A DNA stretch of 64,000 bases from DRGT01 sp035685445 (GTDB lineage Archaea; Thermoproteota; Nitrososphaeria; Nitrososphaerales; Nitrosopumilaceae). Both the position numbers and the translations under genes were made by a program. Location: positions 15,989-79,988 of the forward strand of contig DASSAK010000067.1 of assembly GCA_035685445.1 (NCBI GenBank), given 5' to 3'. Positions within the stretch are counted from its first letter, which is position 1, and the number at the start of each line of letters is the position of its first letter. Positions 41,659-50,754 of this stretch are shown piece after piece. The notes under the pieces are model-generated. The model was not told where the DNA came from. It did no database searches and saw nothing but the letters and a program-made list of their open reading frames with translations.

Positions 41659-42477
41659 TTATTGACCGCCTTGTTTCGATTGTTTAATGGTTTCTCTAAT
41701 TTTTGAACCCACAGATGTAGAAATTTCTCCACATTTTTTTAGTTGTTCTAGTGTGAATCCATCGTGGCCGCCCTTTTGAAGAGCACAAATATTTCCATCC
41801 GAGTTTGTGGTAATTGTAATTCTAGCATCTAGGCACTCCCATTCATCACCATTAGGATCAACAATGATGTGCTCACCAATTCTTCCCATTGTTACAGAAA
41901 CAGGAAGGGTTGTAATTGGCGCATCAAACTCCTGACCTTCAATTTTAACTGGAGAGTCATTTTGTATTTCCCATTTTGGAATCTTTGTTGAAAGAATTGC
42001 AGCAGTTGATGCGTATGAGCATGCATCAAAAAGATTCCCATCGTGATCAATAACACTATTGTCTGCAAAAATTCCAATAACTGATTTGTCTTTTTCTAAT
42101 ACAAGTTGAGATAGATCAACCATGCCACTTTCACGAATTCCTCTATCAACAACCCTAGCTAATTCTATAACGTCTTCACCTGGCGGACCAGGTTCAACAC
42201 TCGGATGAGCAAGTGGCAAAATTTCCGCAGTGCAAATAAAAATTCCTTTATCACCCATATCAGGAAAGGGTTTGTCGGGTTGAACTTTAACTCCAGAAAC
42301 AACAACAGTGTCTCCTAAATGAACACGTGCAGAACCTTCTGCCTTTGGAATGACACCAATTTCTATAGAGATTGGACGGTGTTCATCAAAAGCGCGTCCA
42401 TCTATTCTTTGACCTTGTTCAAGCAATTCACGAATCTTGCTACTTTTTAGATCATCAATTAGTGTTGTATGTCCCAT
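41659..42477 (-). CDS. rrp42: Exosome core subunit Rrp42
   Basis: Non-catalytic RNase PH-fold subunit of the archaeal exosome ring. The RNase PH fold is visible ('GQRIDGRAFDEHRPISIEIG', 'VVSGVKVQPDKPFPDMG') and no catalytic Asp pair like that of Rrp41 stands out. Length (272 aa) is normal. It follows rrp41 with a TAATG overlap, and the order SBDS-Rrp4-Rrp41-Rrp42 is standard for archaea. Confidence 0.96.
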   Translation of the reverse strand: MGHTTLIDDLKSSKIRELLEQGQRIDGRAFDEHRPISIEIGVIPKAEGSARVHLGDTVVVSGVKVQPDKPFPDMGDKGIFICTAEILPLAHPSVEPGPPGEDVIELARVVDRGIRESGMVDLSQLVLEKDKSVIGIFADNSVIDHDGNLFDACSYASTAAILSTKIPKWEIQNDSPVKIEGQEFDAPITTLPVSVTMGRIGEHIIVDPNGDEWECLDARITITTNSDGNICALQKGGHDGFTLEQLKKCGEISTSVGSKIRETIKQSKQGGQ

Positions 42478-43220
42478 TATGATTGCCCTCCATCAGAAAA
42501 GAATTTTTCGTGAAGTGCCTTTTTTTGAAGATCATAAACTAATTTACAACCATTAATTGCAGTCTCTACACATTTTTTGTATTCATCTGGTGTTAAAATT
42601 CCATCCAATTGAATTAAAGTTACTTTTTCCATGTTTGGCATATAACCAACAGGCATATCTGCTTGACCTGCTTGGTCTTCCTCATTATTTACATCCAAAA
42701 CAATTGTATCTGCAACTTTTCCTGCGGCAATTGCAGAGACCATATCTCTCATTGGAATTCCTGCATCAGCAAGGGCTACAGACGCAGCATCAAGTGCTGC
42801 ACAACGTGAACCACCATCGGCTTGAAGAATTTCAATAAAAACATCAACAGCTGTTCTTGGGAATTGTTCAAGAATTACCGCAGGTTCTAGTGCTTCTTTG
42901 ATAACTTTGGAAATTTCAATTTCTCTTCTTGAAGGGGCGGGATTTTTCCTTTCGGTTACTGAAAAAGGAGACATGTGGTATCTGCAGCGAATAATTCCGG
43001 TATCAGTATTTGCCATATGTTTAGGATGAACGTCTCTTGGGCCAAAGACTCCCGCTAAAATCTTGTTTTCACCAAATTCAATGTAAGCAGAACCATCTGC
43101 ATTTTTTAAAACTCCAGCCTTAATCATTATTCGTCTAGGCTCATCTATTTTTCTGCCATCACAACGAATTCCATTTTCATCTAGTAAAACTACATCTGAT
43201 ACTTTTCCACCCATTATCAT
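42477..43220 (-). CDS. rrp41: Exosome catalytic subunit Rrp41
   Basis: Phosphorolytic 3'-5' exoribonuclease subunit. RNase PH features include 'GIRCDGRKIDEPRRIMIKAG', 'EIEISKVIKEALEPAVILEQ' and the catalytic segment 'DGGSRCAALDAASVALADAG'. A later 'DMVSAIAAGKVADTIVLDVN' carries the second acidic part of the active site. The ATGA start overlaps the rrp4 stop. An ATG two codons later is an alternative start. Confidence 0.96.
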   Translation of the reverse strand: MIMGGKVSDVVLLDENGIRCDGRKIDEPRRIMIKAGVLKNADGSAYIEFGENKILAGVFGPRDVHPKHMANTDTGIIRCRYHMSPFSVTERKNPAPSRREIEISKVIKEALEPAVILEQFPRTAVDVFIEILQADGGSRCAALDAASVALADAGIPMRDMVSAIAAGKVADTIVLDVNNEEDQAGQADMPVGYMPNMEKVTLIQLDGILTPDEYKKCVETAINGCKLVYDLQKKALHEKFFSDGGQS

Positions 43221-43897
43221 TCACCATTTGATTCTAACATTGACTTCACTTTATCCGTAAGATTTGCAATATGTGCTTCTGCTTCTACCATTTTGATGGC
43301 TTTTATGGCCTTTAATAATCCATCCCTATTTTCGCCGGAAACTACAACCCAACCATTTTGTCCAATTGTAATTACTGCCCCGGTAGCCATTTCGATGTTT
43401 TGAATCATTGTTCCACGTTTTCCAATCAATCGCGGTACTTTGCTTGGAGAGATTTTTACTAATTCTCCAGAATCAATTTTACCAAGTTCTCTATCAGAAA
43501 TTGTTAGTAGTGGATCCCTTGATCTATCAAAGTTTGCAATTCTGGCAACAACCAAATCTCCATTTTTTAATTTAGATGTTAACTCATCTGCATGAGCAGA
43601 AAAATCTCTACCAAAAACATCTTGTGCTGGCAAAAATCCAACATAACATGAATTGATATCAAGTTCCCATGACAACGAAGAATGAGATAATACTTTGCCG
43701 ATGACCAGATCATTAATTTTTGGAATGTATTTTCCAGTTAGTGGAATGACTTTAACTGAATCATCATAAATTTCGGAAATTCCAATTGCAGTTGAAACAA
43801 TTCTATTACCATCAAGAATTACATTTTGTTCTGGTCTGTATGGTCCTGTTGTTATAACATCTCCAGGAATTACGTATTTTCGTTTGGTGTTTTCCAT
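43217..43897 (-). CDS. rrp4: Exosome RNA-binding subunit Rrp4
   Basis: Cap subunit of the exosome. It has an N-terminal domain ('YVIPGDVITTG'), an S1 domain (about 60-130) and a C-terminal KH domain with 'PRLIGKRGTMIQNIEMATGA'. Length (226 aa) is typical. It follows the SBDS gene with a TAATG overlap and precedes rrp41. Confidence 0.95.
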   Translation of the reverse strand: MENTKRKYVIPGDVITTGPYRPEQNVILDGNRIVSTAIGISEIYDDSVKVIPLTGKYIPKINDLVIGKVLSHSSLSWELDINSCYVGFLPAQDVFGRDFSAHADELTSKLKNGDLVVARIANFDRSRDPLLTISDRELGKIDSGELVKISPSKVPRLIGKRGTMIQNIEMATGAVITIGQNGWVVVSGENRDGLLKAIKAIKMVEAEAHIANLTDKVKSMLESNGE

Positions 43898-44583
43898 TAT
43901 GTTTTAACCTCTACGGTAGCAGTACCTTTAGTAATTGAACCTAATCTATCGATCACGTTTGGCCTTGCTGCAGCCGGTATTTCAAGTATTGCTTTGAGAG
44001 AACCATTTGCTAACCAATCTTCTTTTTTTAAAGTTCCTGTAGATTTTAGAACAGAATATGATTGTGCAGCAAACTGAGCTGGTACAATAATTTCTAAATT
44101 CAAATTTTCTGATTTTAATGGAATGACAGAACGTAATTTCTCAACAATATCTTTAACCTGTTCATCCACACTTTTTTGTGGATCAACTGACACACGGCCA
44201 TCCTTCATTGCTTGTTCAATTCTAAGAGGAGGATGTGGTAAATGGGAACGTGGATCCACGTATGTCTTTGCAATATATTCTACAATTTGTTTTCTTTTTT
44301 CTTCAGTCATTTTACGTCTTTGATCAGTGGTTAGATTAAGATCTCCTTTTTGAAGGATTTTTTCTGCAATTGTAGTTGTGTCGTCTGTTTTGAACGCTTT
44401 GAGAAGTTTTTCAGTTGATGCTCTAGTTCCTTTACTAGAATCACTGTAAATTTCATCTGAAACTAAAACAGAAGAGATATCTTTCTTTTTTCCCAGTTTG
44501 TAATCTAAAGCAGGATCAGGTTTCACTAAAATTTCAAATTTTTCACCTTCAAAAGAATATCTTACAACGGTAACATCAGCCAT
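43897..44583 (-). CDS. SBDS-family ribosome maturation factor (Sdo1 homologue)
   Basis: Archaeal homologue of the Shwachman-Diamond protein, which acts late in large-subunit maturation. 'ADVTVVRYSFEGEKFEILV' at the N-terminus, the middle helical 'DLNLTTDQRRKMTEEKRKQI' region and the 'TYVDPRSHLPHPPLRIEQAM' segment are characteristic. The ATG at 44583 is preferred over one three codons upstream. First gene of the exosome superoperon. Confidence 0.95.
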   Translation of the reverse strand: MADVTVVRYSFEGEKFEILVKPDPALDYKLGKKKDISSVLVSDEIYSDSSKGTRASTEKLLKAFKTDDTTTIAEKILQKGDLNLTTDQRRKMTEEKRKQIVEYIAKTYVDPRSHLPHPPLRIEQAMKDGRVSVDPQKSVDEQVKDIVEKLRSVIPLKSENLNLEIIVPAQFAAQSYSVLKSTGTLKKEDWLANGSLKAILEIPAAARPNVIDRLGSITKGTATVEVKT

Positions 44584-44643
44584 AATTAACAAGGATACAA
44601 TGATTCAATATTTATCTATACACGAAGAATTTTCATGTGATTG

Positions 44644-45489
44644 TCATGGATTAAAAGACCGATTAGCTTTCTTTTGAATTTTATAAATTACAACAACGCC
44701 AGTGCCTAATCCTAACGCCAAACCAAGTAAATGATCATGAATAGGCGAAAGGTCAATTAAAAATAGTCCTAAAACCCATAATGCATAAATTATAGTAGCT
44801 CCCGCAAGCATTACATCAGAAATTTTTACAGTAAATGTGAAGGGAGAGCTAATTGTTTCATTAACTTTAGATTTGATTTTTGTTTTTGAATCATGCTTTG
44901 AAGTCGATTGAGAAAATCCATTTTCAATTTGTAATCTTTTTAATTCTTTTGCCTTTTCGTTAAAGTATCTAATGTCTGGAATTGGCAAAGCAATACGTTG
45001 TTCTAATTTTTCCTTGATGGAATCCAATCTATCTTTATTTCCAATTTCAGCTTGCTTTAGTTTTTCAATAATTACAAGTGCTTCTCTAGTTGTTTTTTCA
45101 TTTTCATCTATTTGTGCAAACTGTTCATATTTTTCTTTGAAATAAAGCTCATCACTTTCAACAAGAGGTTTTCCTTCCAAAATAGTTTGTTTGATTAATC
45201 TTAGTCTACTGGTGTCACCAATTTCTGAATCTAATAATTTGTTAATCATATTCAAATATTTATCATCATTATTTGTTTGCAAGTTTTCTGGTTTTATTGT
45301 ACCACCTTCCAATTCTTGTAGTTTTCCAAGACAAATCTCAAGAAATCTTCTATCAGAATCGTAAATTGGTTTTCCTTCTTTAAGATGATTTTGCAGATAA
45401 ATTAAACGGCCATGCTCTCCAATATTGAATTCTAATAATTTATCAACTAACTGTTCCACAGGCAAGCCTTGTAGATTTGATTTATTCAT
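44644..45489 (-). CDS. Tail-anchored protein with three IGxxGRL modules
   Basis: Three repeats at about residues 11-55, 79-123 and 139-182 share the pattern 'IGxxGRLxxIxxxLxxGKPL' followed by 'SDxxY'. The same module precedes the DoxX domain of the protein at 22595-23287. Two hydrophobic segments (about 225-243 and 250-270) close the protein, so it is probably anchored with the modules in the cytoplasm. No enzyme motif is seen. The module is likely a lineage-specific ligand- or protein-binding unit. Confidence 0.78.
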   Translation of the reverse strand: MNKSNLQGLPVEQLVDKLLEFNIGEHGRLIYLQNHLKEGKPIYDSDRRFLEICLGKLQELEGGTIKPENLQTNNDDKYLNMINKLLDSEIGDTSRLRLIKQTILEGKPLVESDELYFKEKYEQFAQIDENEKTTREALVIIEKLKQAEIGNKDRLDSIKEKLEQRIALPIPDIRYFNEKAKELKRLQIENGFSQSTSKHDSKTKIKSKVNETISSPFTFTVKISDVMLAGATIIYALWVLGLFLIDLSPIHDHLLGLALGLGTGVVVIYKIQKKANRSFNP

Positions 45490-45621
45490 ATGAGCTCAGT
45501 AAGAATTACCCTCATAGACTGTTAAGATTCCAGATTTAATTCTCAAGTCTATTTTGTCAATTTTTTGGAGATCATATTCACGCTAGATTTTTATTTGGAC
45601 TTTGAAGGTTTTCATTAAGAT

Positions 45622-46263
45622 TTGTCTTCTTTAGAAGTTGTTAATCAAGATAATCAAAGGATATCTGTAAAGCTAAAAGGTATTCCTTTACAGTACGCTA
45701 ACGCTTTGAGAAGAATTTGTCTAAATGGCGTTCCAGTTTTTGCAATAGATACAGTGGACATTATTGAGAATTCTTCTGTTCTTGCAGATGAGGCGTTAGC
45801 TCATAGACTTGCATTAATTCCAATAAAGACAGATACAACACGATTTGTTGAGCCATCAAAATGTGAGTGCAAAAGTGAAACAGGTTGTTCAAACTGTAGA
45901 GTAATGATGGTATTGGATTCAGGAGATACTGATACAACTAGAACTGTGCTATCTAGCGAACTAAATTCAGAAGATGAAGACATTAAACCAATTTCTGATA
46001 AAATTCCAATTGTTGAATTGGCTCCCGGTCAAAAAGTAAAGGTTGAGGCTTATGCAAGACTTGGTCGTGGAATTGAACACGCGAAATGGAATTCATCAAA
46101 CATTTCAATTTTAACTGAAACTGGAAAAGAAGGCGAACACGTCTTAACTGTAGAATCAACAGGCGCACTAACTCCTCAGCAAATTATTTTGGGAGGAGTG
46201 AACGAACTTTCAAACCGACTTGGCGAATTTAAAGATGTTTTATCACAGTTAAAAATAGAATAA
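45622..46263 (+). CDS. rpo3: DNA-directed RNA polymerase subunit Rpo3 (D)
   Basis: Alpha-like subunit that nucleates assembly of RNA polymerase with subunit L. N-terminal 'PLQYANALRRICLNGVPVFA' is the alpha/Rpb3 signature. Cysteines C81, C83, C89 and C92 form a Rpb3-like zinc loop. The protein is 213 aa; the ferredoxin-like Fe-S insert of Sulfolobus D (about 265 aa) seems missing after 'RGIEHAKW'. Start TTG. It begins the L18e-L13-S9 operon. Confidence 0.95.
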   Translation: MSSLEVVNQDNQRISVKLKGIPLQYANALRRICLNGVPVFAIDTVDIIENSSVLADEALAHRLALIPIKTDTTRFVEPSKCECKSETGCSNCRVMMVLDSGDTDTTRTVLSSELNSEDEDIKPISDKIPIVELAPGQKVKVEAYARLGRGIEHAKWNSSNISILTETGKEGEHVLTVESTGALTPQQIILGGVNELSNRLGEFKDVLSQLKIE

Positions 46264-46306
46264 AGAGCATACACATTATATTTGGGTATTAAAAGGCATT
46301 ATTCTA

Positions 46307-46654
46307 ATGACTAATCAAGTTGTAATTCAGATGGCAAGAGATCTGAAAAAAGCATCAGCTAAAAATGATGCACCGTTATGGTCTAAACTTGCTGAATTAG
46401 CGCTAAAACCAAGTTCTGCACGACGCACTATCAATCTAAAAAGAATTGGACAACTAACAAAAAGTGACGACGTAGTTGTTTTCCCCGGAAAAGTACTTGG
46501 AACAGGTGCAATTCCTCATAAAATTACGTTGTGTTCATTTTCAATTTCAAATTCTGCTGCAAATAAAATTAAAGAATCAGGGGGACAAATTATTAGATTT
46601 TCTGACATGATTGAGAAATTTCCTACTGGAAAAGGAGTAAATCTACTTGGCTGA
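46307..46654 (+). CDS. rpl18e: Ribosomal protein eL18 (L18e)
   Basis: Large-subunit protein of 115 residues with the archaeal L18e pattern: 'DAPLWSKLAELALKPSSARR', 'VVVFPGKVLGTGAIPHKITL' and 'FSDMIEKFPTGKGVNLLG' at the C-terminus. It lies 43 bp after rpo3 and overlaps the uL13 gene by 8 bp, the classical archaeal order. Confidence 0.95.
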   Translation: MTNQVVIQMARDLKKASAKNDAPLWSKLAELALKPSSARRTINLKRIGQLTKSDDVVVFPGKVLGTGAIPHKITLCSFSISNSAANKIKESGGQIIRFSDMIEKFPTGKGVNLLG

Positions 46655-47111
46655 CAAGCAACAAAATGTTCTAGTAAAAAATGAACACATTGTTGTAGAT
46701 GGTGCCAATCTAATTGCAGGGCGATTAGCATCACATACTGCAAAATTATTACTAAAAGGAAATAGAGTATCCATTGTAAATTGTGAAAAAATAATGATTA
46801 GTGGTACAAGAAGCAACATTATCAAAGAGTACAGAGACTTTTTGGAGATTTCAAGTATTATTCATCCAGAACATGGTCCATACCATCCAAGAAGACCAGA
46901 TACAATCATAACAAGAATGATTCGTGGAATGCTACCAAGAAAAAAGCCATCAGGACCTGCTGCCCATAAAAGACTGAGGACGTACATTGGAATTCCTAAA
47001 CAATTAAAGTCTTTTAAGAAAACTCAATTTGAAAAAGCTAAAATTTCAAGACCGCCTGCAAATTATACTACAATGGCTAACCTCGGAAGAACAATTGGGT
47101 GGACAGAATGA
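46647..47111 (+). CDS. rpl13: Ribosomal protein uL13
   Basis: Large-subunit protein with 'VVDGANLIAGRLASHTAKLL' at the N-terminus and 'RMIRGMLPRKKPSGPAAHKR' in the middle. 154 aa. The start is TTG at 46647, overlapping L18e by 8 bp. Its stop codon overlaps the uS9 ATG. Confidence 0.95.
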   Translation: MADKQQNVLVKNEHIVVDGANLIAGRLASHTAKLLLKGNRVSIVNCEKIMISGTRSNIIKEYRDFLEISSIIHPEHGPYHPRRPDTIITRMIRGMLPRKKPSGPAAHKRLRTYIGIPKQLKSFKKTQFEKAKISRPPANYTTMANLGRTIGWTE

Positions 47112-47554
47112 CAATAAAGACTGAAATCTATTTTGCTACAAGAAAAACCTCAAGTGCTCACGTACACATTGCAAAAGGAGATGGAAAAATTAGAATAAAC
47201 AATGTTCCAGTCGAAATGATTAATCAAGAAATTGCTCGTGAGGCAATTTTAGCTCCACTTGAAATTGCGGGAGACTTGAGAAACAAAGTAGATATTTCTG
47301 TTAGAGTGAAAGGAGGAGGTTTCATGGGACAAGCCAGTGCAGCTGCCACTGCAATATCAAGAGCATTAACTGGATGGACCAAATCAAAAAAAGATCCAAA
47401 GGATCATCCTTTTTCAAAATCTATTCGCGAGGATCTTCGAAAAAGAATCTCAGAGTATGACAAGTATCTCATTAGTGGAGACGCAAGAAGAAAAGAACCA
47501 AAGAAATTTGGTGGACCTGGCGCACGAAGAAGAAAGCAAAAATCTTACCGTTAA
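47108..47554 (+). CDS. rps9: Ribosomal protein uS9
   Basis: Small-subunit protein contacting the P-site tRNA. 'YFATRKTSSAHVHIAKGDGK' and 'VRVKGGGFMGQASAAATAIS' are typical; the C-terminus is basic and ends 'RRKQKSYR', as in all S9. The ATG at 47108 is chosen because ATGA overlaps the L13 stop. The genes rpoN and rpoK that often follow in archaea are absent; a nucleotidyltransferase follows instead. Confidence 0.95.
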   Translation: MTIKTEIYFATRKTSSAHVHIAKGDGKIRINNVPVEMINQEIAREAILAPLEIAGDLRNKVDISVRVKGGGFMGQASAAATAISRALTGWTKSKKDPKDHPFSKSIREDLRKRISEYDKYLISGDARRKEPKKFGGPGARRRKQKSYR

Positions 47555-47556
47555 AA

Positions 47557-48282
47557 GTGAAAGCTGTAATTTTAGCAGGAGGTAAAGGTACAAGGGGAAA
47601 ACCATATACAGATTATTTTCCAAAGGCAATGATTCCACTCAATGGAAAACCACTAATCGATTACATCTTGAAGCATCTTTCGTCCTATGATTTTATTTCT
47701 GAGATAATCATTATCTCAGATTTCAAAGGGCTTGGAGGACAAATTAAAAATTTTCTTGAAGGTTCAAAATATAAAAAAAAGATTTCCTTTGTGCAGGACT
47801 CTCAATCTGGAACTGCTGGAGATTTGCTTCACATTAGAAAAAAACTAACTGGAACTGAATTTGTTTTGTGGTTTGCAGATAACTTATCTCCAATAAACTT
47901 AAAGAAAATGCTTCAAACATTCAAGAAAAAAAAGAGCATTGCATGTATTGCGACTAGATCTTTTAGAAAAGAAGAGACAGGTTTTGCCATAGTTAAAGAC
48001 GACATCATACAAGAATTCAAAGAAAAACCCTCATTGAAATTAAACATGTCTGAATGTCTTGGCATCTATATTCTAAGCAACAAAATTCTCGATAAAATTA
48101 AACCAAAATTCAAACAAAAAGAGGTAAATCTTTCATTTGATATTCTTGAAAAACTATCAAAAAATAACATTGTAAGTGCGTACGACATAGGAACCACACC
48201 ATGGCTGGATGTTGAATCACCTGTTGTAATTGACAGATATCAAAGTTTAGTTAAAAAAATCATAAAACAGATGGGACATTAG
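47557..48282 (+). CDS. Sugar-1-phosphate nucleotidyltransferase-like protein
   Basis: N-terminal 'KAVILAGGKGTRGKPYTDYF' is the nucleotide-binding loop of glucose-1-phosphate-type nucleotidyltransferases, although the usual 'GxGTRLxPxT' is altered. 'PKAMIPLNGKPLIDYIL' and a metal-binding 'FVLWFADNLSP' region follow. Length (241 aa) fits a single-domain enzyme without a C-terminal beta-helix. It probably activates a sugar for surface glycan synthesis. Start GTG, two bases after S9, so likely in the same operon, an unusual place. Confidence 0.88.
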   Translation: MKAVILAGGKGTRGKPYTDYFPKAMIPLNGKPLIDYILKHLSSYDFISEIIIISDFKGLGGQIKNFLEGSKYKKKISFVQDSQSGTAGDLLHIRKKLTGTEFVLWFADNLSPINLKKMLQTFKKKKSIACIATRSFRKEETGFAIVKDDIIQEFKEKPSLKLNMSECLGIYILSNKILDKIKPKFKQKEVNLSFDILEKLSKNNIVSAYDIGTTPWLDVESPVVIDRYQSLVKKIIKQMGH

Positions 48283-48844
48283 ATTTTTTTTCAAAATCAA
48301 TTATCTTGTCTTCATATTGCAAAGTTAATGCAATGTCATCAAGGCCTTCAAGAAGAATTTTTTTCTTATAAGGGTCTATATCAAATGAAATTGTTTTTGA
48401 ATCTGTTTTAATTGTTTGATTTTCTAAATCAATTTCAATTTCAGAAGTAGAATGCATCAACTCATTAACAATTTTTGAATCAAGTTTAATTGGCAACAAT
48501 CCATTTTTGAAGCAATTACTGTAAAAAATATCAGCAAAAGAAGGAGCTATAATTGCGTTAAAACCAAAATCTAGCAACGCCCACACTGCATGTTCTCGAC
48601 TTGAGCCAGATCCGAAATTTTCCCCTGTGATAAGGATTTGTGAATTTTGATATTTAGCATTATTTAGAATAAAATCAGGCACAGGTTTTTCATTTTCATC
48701 ATATCTCCAGTTATAAAACAAAAATTTTCCAAACCCAGTTTTTTGTACCAATTTTAGAAATTGTTTTGGAACAATTTGATCAGTATCCACATTTACTTTA
48801 TCAAATGGAGTAGCAACACTCTTTATTTTTTTAAAAGATTTCAT
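48260..48844 (-). CDS. leuD: 3-isopropylmalate dehydratase small subunit, bacterial type
   Basis: Small subunit of isopropylmalate isomerase (leucine biosynthesis). 'FDKVNVDTDQIVPKQFLK' and the active-site loop 'GENFGSGSSREHAVWALLDFG' are typical. The 194-residue length and the longer loop match bacterial LeuD rather than the 160-residue archaeal type encoded 1.4 kb away. It is translated directly after leuC, with the start codons adjacent. Confidence 0.92.
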   Translation of the reverse strand: MKSFKKIKSVATPFDKVNVDTDQIVPKQFLKLVQKTGFGKFLFYNWRYDENEKPVPDFILNNAKYQNSQILITGENFGSGSSREHAVWALLDFGFNAIIAPSFADIFYSNCFKNGLLPIKLDSKIVNELMHSTSEIEIDLENQTIKTDSKTISFDIDPYKKKILLEGLDDIALTLQYEDKIIDFEKKSNVPSVL

Positions 48845-50260
48845 CTAATTTAGCTCCATTTCGCGAACATCTACAAAATGTCCTACAATTGCAGCAGCAG
48901 CTGCCATTACAGGACTAACTAGATGGGTACGGCCACCTACACCCTGTCTTCCTTCAAAGTTTCTATTTGATGTACTTGCACAACGCTCACCAGGGGCAAG
49001 AATGTCAGGATTCATTCCAAGACACATACTACATCCTGATTCACGCCACTCGAAATTAGCGTCTTTGAAAATTTTATCCAATCCCATTTCTTCTGCTTGT
49101 TTTTTTACCATTTGAGAGCCAGGAACAACCATTGCTCTAACTTTGTCTGAGACTTTTTTTCCTTTTACAACGCGAGATGCTTCAATAAGATCTTCAAGAC
49201 GCGCGTTTGTACACGAACCAATAAACACTCTGTCAATTGTGATGTCCCTAATCGGAGTACCTGGTTTCAAATCCATGTACTTTAATGCCTGTTCTGCTCC
49301 CCTTTTTTGTCCTTCATCACCTTTTGCATAATCTTCTGGGAAAGGAATTGTGCCAGTTACATCAGATGTCATACCAGGGTTTGTTCCCCAACTTACTTGA
49401 GGTTCAATTTCATCAATGTGTAAAGTGAACGTCTTTTCAAATTTTGCGTCAGGATCTGACTTTAATTCATTTTTCCAAACTTTGACAAGTTCTTCATAAT
49501 TTTTTGGGGTATATTTTCTTCCTCGTAAGTAATCAAATGTTTTTTCATCAGGAGCAATCAATCCTGCGCGTGCACCAGCCTCTATTGACATGTTGCATAT
49601 AGTCATTCGTTGTTCCATTGACAGGTCAGTGATTCCTTGTCCACGATATTCAATAACTGTGCCAGTTCCACCATCCGTTCCAATATTTTTGATAATCGAT
49701 AGAATAATGTCTTTTGCAGTAACAGCAAATGGATTTTTTCTCTTTCCTTCCACTTTAATTTCAAATGGCTTTGGTTTTTCAAGCCATAATGTTTGTGAGG
49801 CCAGAACATGTTCTACCTCACTTGTTCCAATTCCAAATGCCAATGCGCCAAATGCGCCCTGAGTTGATGTGTGGCTATCACCGCAAACAATGGTTGTTCC
49901 TGGCAATGTTATCCCCAATTGAGGGCCAATTACATGTACAATTCCTTGGTATGGGCTATTTACATCAAAAAGATTTATGCCAAATTCTTTGCAATTTTTT
50001 TCCAATACTTGAATTTGTGTTGCAGATGTTTGATCAATTATTGGTAATTTTCTATCATCTGTTGGTACATTATGATCCATTGTTGCAATTGTTAAATCTG
50101 GGCGCCTTACCTTTCGATGATTAATTCTCAATCCCTCAAATGCCTGAGGGGAAGTCACTTCATGAACTAGATGTCTATCAATGTACAGTAGTGAAGGACC
50201 GTCTTTTTTTTCAACTATGACATGAGAATCCCATATTTTTTCAAATAATGTTTTTGACAT
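48845..50260 (-). CDS. leuC: 3-isopropylmalate dehydratase large subunit, bacterial type
   Basis: Aconitase-family Fe-S enzyme: converts 2-isopropylmalate to 3-isopropylmalate. Cluster cysteines: 'FIGSCTNARLEDL' and 'CSMCLGMNPDIL' (C-x2-C). Long form, 471 aa, with 'CASTSNRNFEGRQG', as in bacterial LeuC. It sits with leuD and next to a second, distinct large/small pair. One pair may serve leucine and the other another 2-oxoacid-chain step. Confidence 0.94.
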   Translation of the reverse strand: MSKTLFEKIWDSHVIVEKKDGPSLLYIDRHLVHEVTSPQAFEGLRINHRKVRRPDLTIATMDHNVPTDDRKLPIIDQTSATQIQVLEKNCKEFGINLFDVNSPYQGIVHVIGPQLGITLPGTTIVCGDSHTSTQGAFGALAFGIGTSEVEHVLASQTLWLEKPKPFEIKVEGKRKNPFAVTAKDIILSIIKNIGTDGGTGTVIEYRGQGITDLSMEQRMTICNMSIEAGARAGLIAPDEKTFDYLRGRKYTPKNYEELVKVWKNELKSDPDAKFEKTFTLHIDEIEPQVSWGTNPGMTSDVTGTIPFPEDYAKGDEGQKRGAEQALKYMDLKPGTPIRDITIDRVFIGSCTNARLEDLIEASRVVKGKKVSDKVRAMVVPGSQMVKKQAEEMGLDKIFKDANFEWRESGCSMCLGMNPDILAPGERCASTSNRNFEGRQGVGGRTHLVSPVMAAAAAIVGHFVDVREMELN

Positions 50261-50271
50261 AATTTTATTGC

Positions 50272-50754
50272 CTATGGTTTGAATTTAAAGAGACCACCAG
50301 CTGCAATTATTTTTCCAATAATTTCAGAAAATGGCTTCATTTGGTATGTTTTGTTTTTTGTTAAATTTTTAATTTCATTGTTTTCAGTGTTAATTTCTAA
50401 TTCATCGCCATTAGTAATGTCTTGGTATGTAGTCTCATCAATCTCTATTGGTAAAAGAAAGGCACCATCAACCGAGTTTCTATAAAATATTCTCGCAAAA
50501 GAAGGTGCTAACACTGCTTTTATTCCTGAATGAGATAACGCAATTGGAGCGTGTTCTCTTGATGAACCACAACCAAAATTTTTTCCAGCAACAATAAAAT
50601 CACCTTTTTTTACTTTATTATGAAAGTCGGGATCAATTCCTTCCATTGCATGAGTTGCAATCTCATCATAATCATGAAGTTTTAGATAAGTTCCTGGAAG
50701 AATAACATCAGTATCAACGTTGTCACGTTCGTATTTGATTACGTTTCCTTTCAA
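50272..50754 (-). CDS. Archaeal-type isopropylmalate/homoaconitate dehydratase small subunit
   Basis: 160-residue short small subunit with 'RDNVDTDVILPGTYLK' and 'GKNFGCGSSREHAPIAL'. The short length is that of archaeal LeuD/HacB proteins. Substrate choice between isopropylmalate, citramalate-derived or homoaconitate types cannot be decided from the sequence. Start TTG, overlapping the large subunit stop by 4 bp. Confidence 0.88.
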   Translation of the reverse strand: MKGNVIKYERDNVDTDVILPGTYLKLHDYDEIATHAMEGIDPDFHNKVKKGDFIVAGKNFGCGSSREHAPIALSHSGIKAVLAPSFARIFYRNSVDGAFLLPIEIDETTYQDITNGDELEINTENNEIKNLTKNKTYQMKPFSEIIGKIIAAGGLFKFKP

